Positions 34,276-36,386 of a stretch of 36,386 nucleotides of DNA are shown here, in pieces. The translations under genes were made by a program, and so were the position numbers. How positions within the stretch are numbered: position 1 is the stretch's first letter; each line of letters begins with the position of its first letter. Source of the stretch: Chlorobiaceae bacterium. GTDB lineage: Bacteria; Bacteroidota; Chlorobiia; Chlorobiales; Chlorobiaceae. The stretch is taken from assembly GCA_013334225.1 (NCBI GenBank), contig JAAXXY010000026.1, positions 1 to 36,386 on the forward strand, given 5' to 3'. The notes beneath the pieces were generated by a model. The model was not told the origin of the DNA. It searched no databases and saw nothing but the letters and a program-made list of their open reading frames with translations.

Positions 34276-35784
34276 TCAGGCCGTATCAGCTACCGCTTCT
34301 GTCTGCTTGAGATGGAGCTGGCAGACCTTGCGGAAGTGGTGCCCGTAAATTGCCAGCGTTACCGCAAGCGGCAGTGCCCGGGGGTTTTTGAAAAATATCC
34401 ATACCAGCATTTTCCAGTACTGGAACCGTTCCCTTCCTATGACGCCGAGCAGCAAGACCGAACGGAAAAAAGCCATAAGCTGAGTCATCCGTATGGTGCT
34501 TTTCAATTCCGGTACACGGTATTCTTCAAGCAGAGTTCGCATACGCCGATAATATTGCTTGGGGGCATACAGATAGCGCATCATCTTCATGTACCCTTTC
34601 CGCAGGATATCGGAACCCATGTTCGGTATAATGTTGGTATTGCCATCGGCATTGTCGCCGCTTACCGCATCCAGCAGCCGCCCTTCGCTTTTCATCCGTT
34701 CATACAGTTTCGTGCCCGGCAGAGCCTGAAGAATGCCGACCATGGCAGTGACTATCCCGCTATTCTGGATAAACTCGATCTGCCTCCGGAATGTCGAGGG
34801 CGTATCACTGTCAAACCCCACGATAAAGCCGCCCATGACCTCCATACCTGCATGCTGTATCTGCCTTATGTTGTCAAGCAGGTTCCTCGACGTATTGTGT
34901 TGCTTGCCGCAACTCTTGAGAGCAAGATTATCGGGGGTTTCGATGCCGATGAATACCTGATTGAAACCTGCCTGCACCATGAGGGCTATCAATTCAGGAT
35001 CGTCAGCCAGATTGATCGAACATTCGGTATAGTACGGGTTTGTCACATCGTGCAATTGCCGCCATGCGATCAGTTGGGGAAGCAGCTGTTTTTTCAGGTA
35101 TGATTTATGGACGATAAAATTATCGTCAACAAAAAAGATGGTGCCTTTCCATCCGATCTTCCGGAGCCCTTCAAGCTCATCGATAATCTGGGCACTGGTT
35201 TTTGTACGTATTTTATGACCGAACAGCGTGGTGATATTACAGAAGTCGCATTGGTATGGGCACCCCCGTGAAAACTGGATCGCCATGGATGCATATTTCC
35301 TTATTTCAAGTATTTCCCACTGAGGGGCAGGAGTGCTTGTGATTTCAGGAAACAGTTCATTCGTATAGAGCCTTTTCGGTAAGCCGTTGTTCAGATCTTC
35401 AAGGAAAGCCGGCAGGGTAAGTTCAGCTTCATTGAGCACAAAATGATCGACACCGGGAAACTCTTCATGGCATGAGGTGAACAATGGGCCACCGGCGACA
35501 ACTTTTATTCCGGCTTGACAACATCGATCAATAACTTCACGGGCGGAGTGCTGCTGCACAGCCATGGCACTGACAAAAGCCATATCGGCCCATGCAAGAT
35601 CTTTTGTTTTAAGCGGTCTGACGTTAAGATCAACCAGCCGCCGTTCCCAGCTTTCAGGCAGCATCGACGCTACGGTGAGCATTCCAAGCGGAGGCAGAGC
35701 CGCTTTTTTTCCGACAAATTTCAGCGCGTGTTTGAAGCTCCAGAACGTATCGGGAAATTCAGGGTAGATGAGCAGGATTTTCAT
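34276..35784 (-). CDS. B12-binding radical SAM protein (DUF4070 type)
   Basis: The 502-residue protein starts with a cobalamin-binding domain (MKILLIYPEFPDTFWSFKHA, then PPLGMLTVASMLPESW and KVVAGGPLFTS). The radical SAM core follows with C-x3-C-x2-C in SRGCPYQCDFCNITTLFG, and a C-terminal DUF4070-like region (KGYMKMMRYLYAPKQYYRR). Family members include the bacteriochlorophyll methylases BchQ and BchR and the hopanoid methylase HpnP; which product this one makes is not clear. It should use methylcobalamin and SAM to alkylate an unactivated carbon. The start at ATG 35784 has aaggaggtg upstream. No pigment genes are in the window. Confidence 0.9.
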   Translation of the reverse strand: MKILLIYPEFPDTFWSFKHALKFVGKKAALPPLGMLTVASMLPESWERRLVDLNVRPLKTKDLAWADMAFVSAMAVQQHSAREVIDRCCQAGIKVVAGGPLFTSCHEEFPGVDHFVLNEAELTLPAFLEDLNNGLPKRLYTNELFPEITSTPAPQWEILEIRKYASMAIQFSRGCPYQCDFCNITTLFGHKIRTKTSAQIIDELEGLRKIGWKGTIFFVDDNFIVHKSYLKKQLLPQLIAWRQLHDVTNPYYTECSINLADDPELIALMVQAGFNQVFIGIETPDNLALKSCGKQHNTSRNLLDNIRQIQHAGMEVMGGFIVGFDSDTPSTFRRQIEFIQNSGIVTAMVGILQALPGTKLYERMKSEGRLLDAVSGDNADGNTNIIPNMGSDILRKGYMKMMRYLYAPKQYYRRMRTLLEEYRVPELKSTIRMTQLMAFFRSVLLLGVIGRERFQYWKMLVWIFFKNPRALPLAVTLAIYGHHFRKVCQLHLKQTEAVADTA

Positions 35785-35991
35785 TGCAGTATTACACCTC
35801 CTTGTGAATTACTATCCGGATGCACCAGACAGACTTTCAGGAAAGAGAGACGGCAGTTTATATCCGGCGACATCCTTTCCTGTACGTTCGAGTGTTGATC
35901 CGTGGTATTGTTCAGATAACCATCCCGCTGATTCCGGCCATCTTCATGCATCCAGTCATCAGTTCGCTATCGGGGACTTTCTTCCTCCGGA

Positions 35992-36386
35992 TCAGCGGAA
36001 TACTCCGGCTTTGTTCAGAAGAAGCGGAAGCGGTTTGGAATAACTCTTCTGTTTCTTCTGCATCAGCCTGTAATAAAGTTCTTCGTAATTGTCCACCATC
36101 TCTTCCAGTGAAAAACGCCGCTCGAATTCATCCCGGCATGCTTTCCTCGATATCCGGCCGATATTGCGTATGGCTTCGATGAAGTCCATCCGGCTGTCAC
36201 AAATAAAGCCGGTTTTACCATGGGTGATCACTTCCGGTGCCGAACCGCATCCCCTGACGATCACCGGTGTTCCGCAGGCAAGGGCTTCGATCATCACCAG
36301 GCCGAACGGTTCCGGCCAGTCTATGGTGTTGAGCAGCGCCTTCGCGTTTTTCAGCAACTCGACCTTGCGCCGGTCATCGACTTCAC
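35992..36386 (-). CDS. GT4-family glycosyltransferase, C-terminal part (cut by window end)
   Basis: The frame is open to the window edge and lacks its N-terminus. The visible 130 residues begin EVDDRRKVELLKNAKALLNT, followed by IDWPEPFGLVMIEALACGTP and GSAPEVITHGKTGFI, the donor-binding signature of GT-B glycosyltransferases with the EPFGLVMIEA motif. The C-terminus (FERRFSLEEMVDNYEELYYR) is typical. The acceptor and sugar are unknown. Its stop lies about 200 bp from the start of the radical SAM gene on the same strand. Confidence 0.9.
   Translation of the reverse strand, partial: EVDDRRKVELLKNAKALLNTIDWPEPFGLVMIEALACGTPVIVRGCGSAPEVITHGKTGFICDSRMDFIEAIRNIGRISRKACRDEFERRFSLEEMVDNYEELYYRLMQKKQKSYSKPLPLLLNKAGVFR

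Noticed and set aside
34252..35103. 283-codon open frame on the plus strand
   Set aside because: Antisense shadow of the radical SAM gene, which carries clear CxxxCxxC and B12-binding motifs.

Overview
This window most likely comes from a green sulfur bacterium (Chlorobiaceae; Chlorobium, Pelodictyon or Prosthecochloris type). That placement is an inference from mid-range base composition, a FISUMP-domain secreted protein, a class II photolyase, a B12-binding radical SAM protein of the kind common in that group, and RAYT (REP-associated tyrosine transposase) debris. No rRNA or photosynthesis gene is present to prove it.

Layout. 1-1933: a small membrane protein, an ADPRibase-Mn-like metallophosphoesterase and tRNA-Ser(CGA) with a terminator. 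1934-6340 is an accessory stretch: a RelE/HigB-type toxin with an XRE antitoxin, a Tat-type exported flavodoxin, a small outer-membrane barrel, and three decayed RAYT copies. Two of these copies share one internal deletion and lie inside matched terminal inverted repeats. 6388-12825 is a complete autoregulated RND efflux operon on the minus strand (tetR, membrane fusion protein, inner-membrane pump, outer-membrane lipoprotein channel), preceded by two copies of a 17-bp repeat with a palindromic core. 12866-16651 holds small proteins (DUF2628, HD domain, Arg/Tyr-rich secreted protein, a 66-residue secreted protein that appears to start at ATA, a PsiE-like protein), an ABC-2 permease fragment and two MITE-like repeats.

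17264-24261: an eight-segment membrane protein, a three-gene minus-strand operon (secreted KPALYLYP-type protein, alpha/beta hydrolase, small unknown), an EntS-like MFS exporter, a stand-alone periplasmic Cache protein, an NADPH:FMN reductase and a frameshifted remnant of a DODA-type dioxygenase. 24446-29931: a class I glutamine amidotransferase directly followed by a class II CPD photolyase, convergent with RNase R, then the FISUMP protein. 30042-36386: a YqhA/UPF0114 protein, a GH65 disaccharide phosphorylase whose Shine-Dalgarno sits in a perfect hairpin, a TMEM175-like channel, a possible Cys-containing microprotein, a B12-binding radical SAM enzyme, and the 3' part of a GT4 glycosyltransferase cut by the window edge.

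No phage, CRISPR array or large defence system is visible. The most unusual material is the set of short repeat families (RAYT-derived miniature elements, a 228/254-bp repeat pair, a 152-bp inverted-repeat element) and several small regulatory structures.
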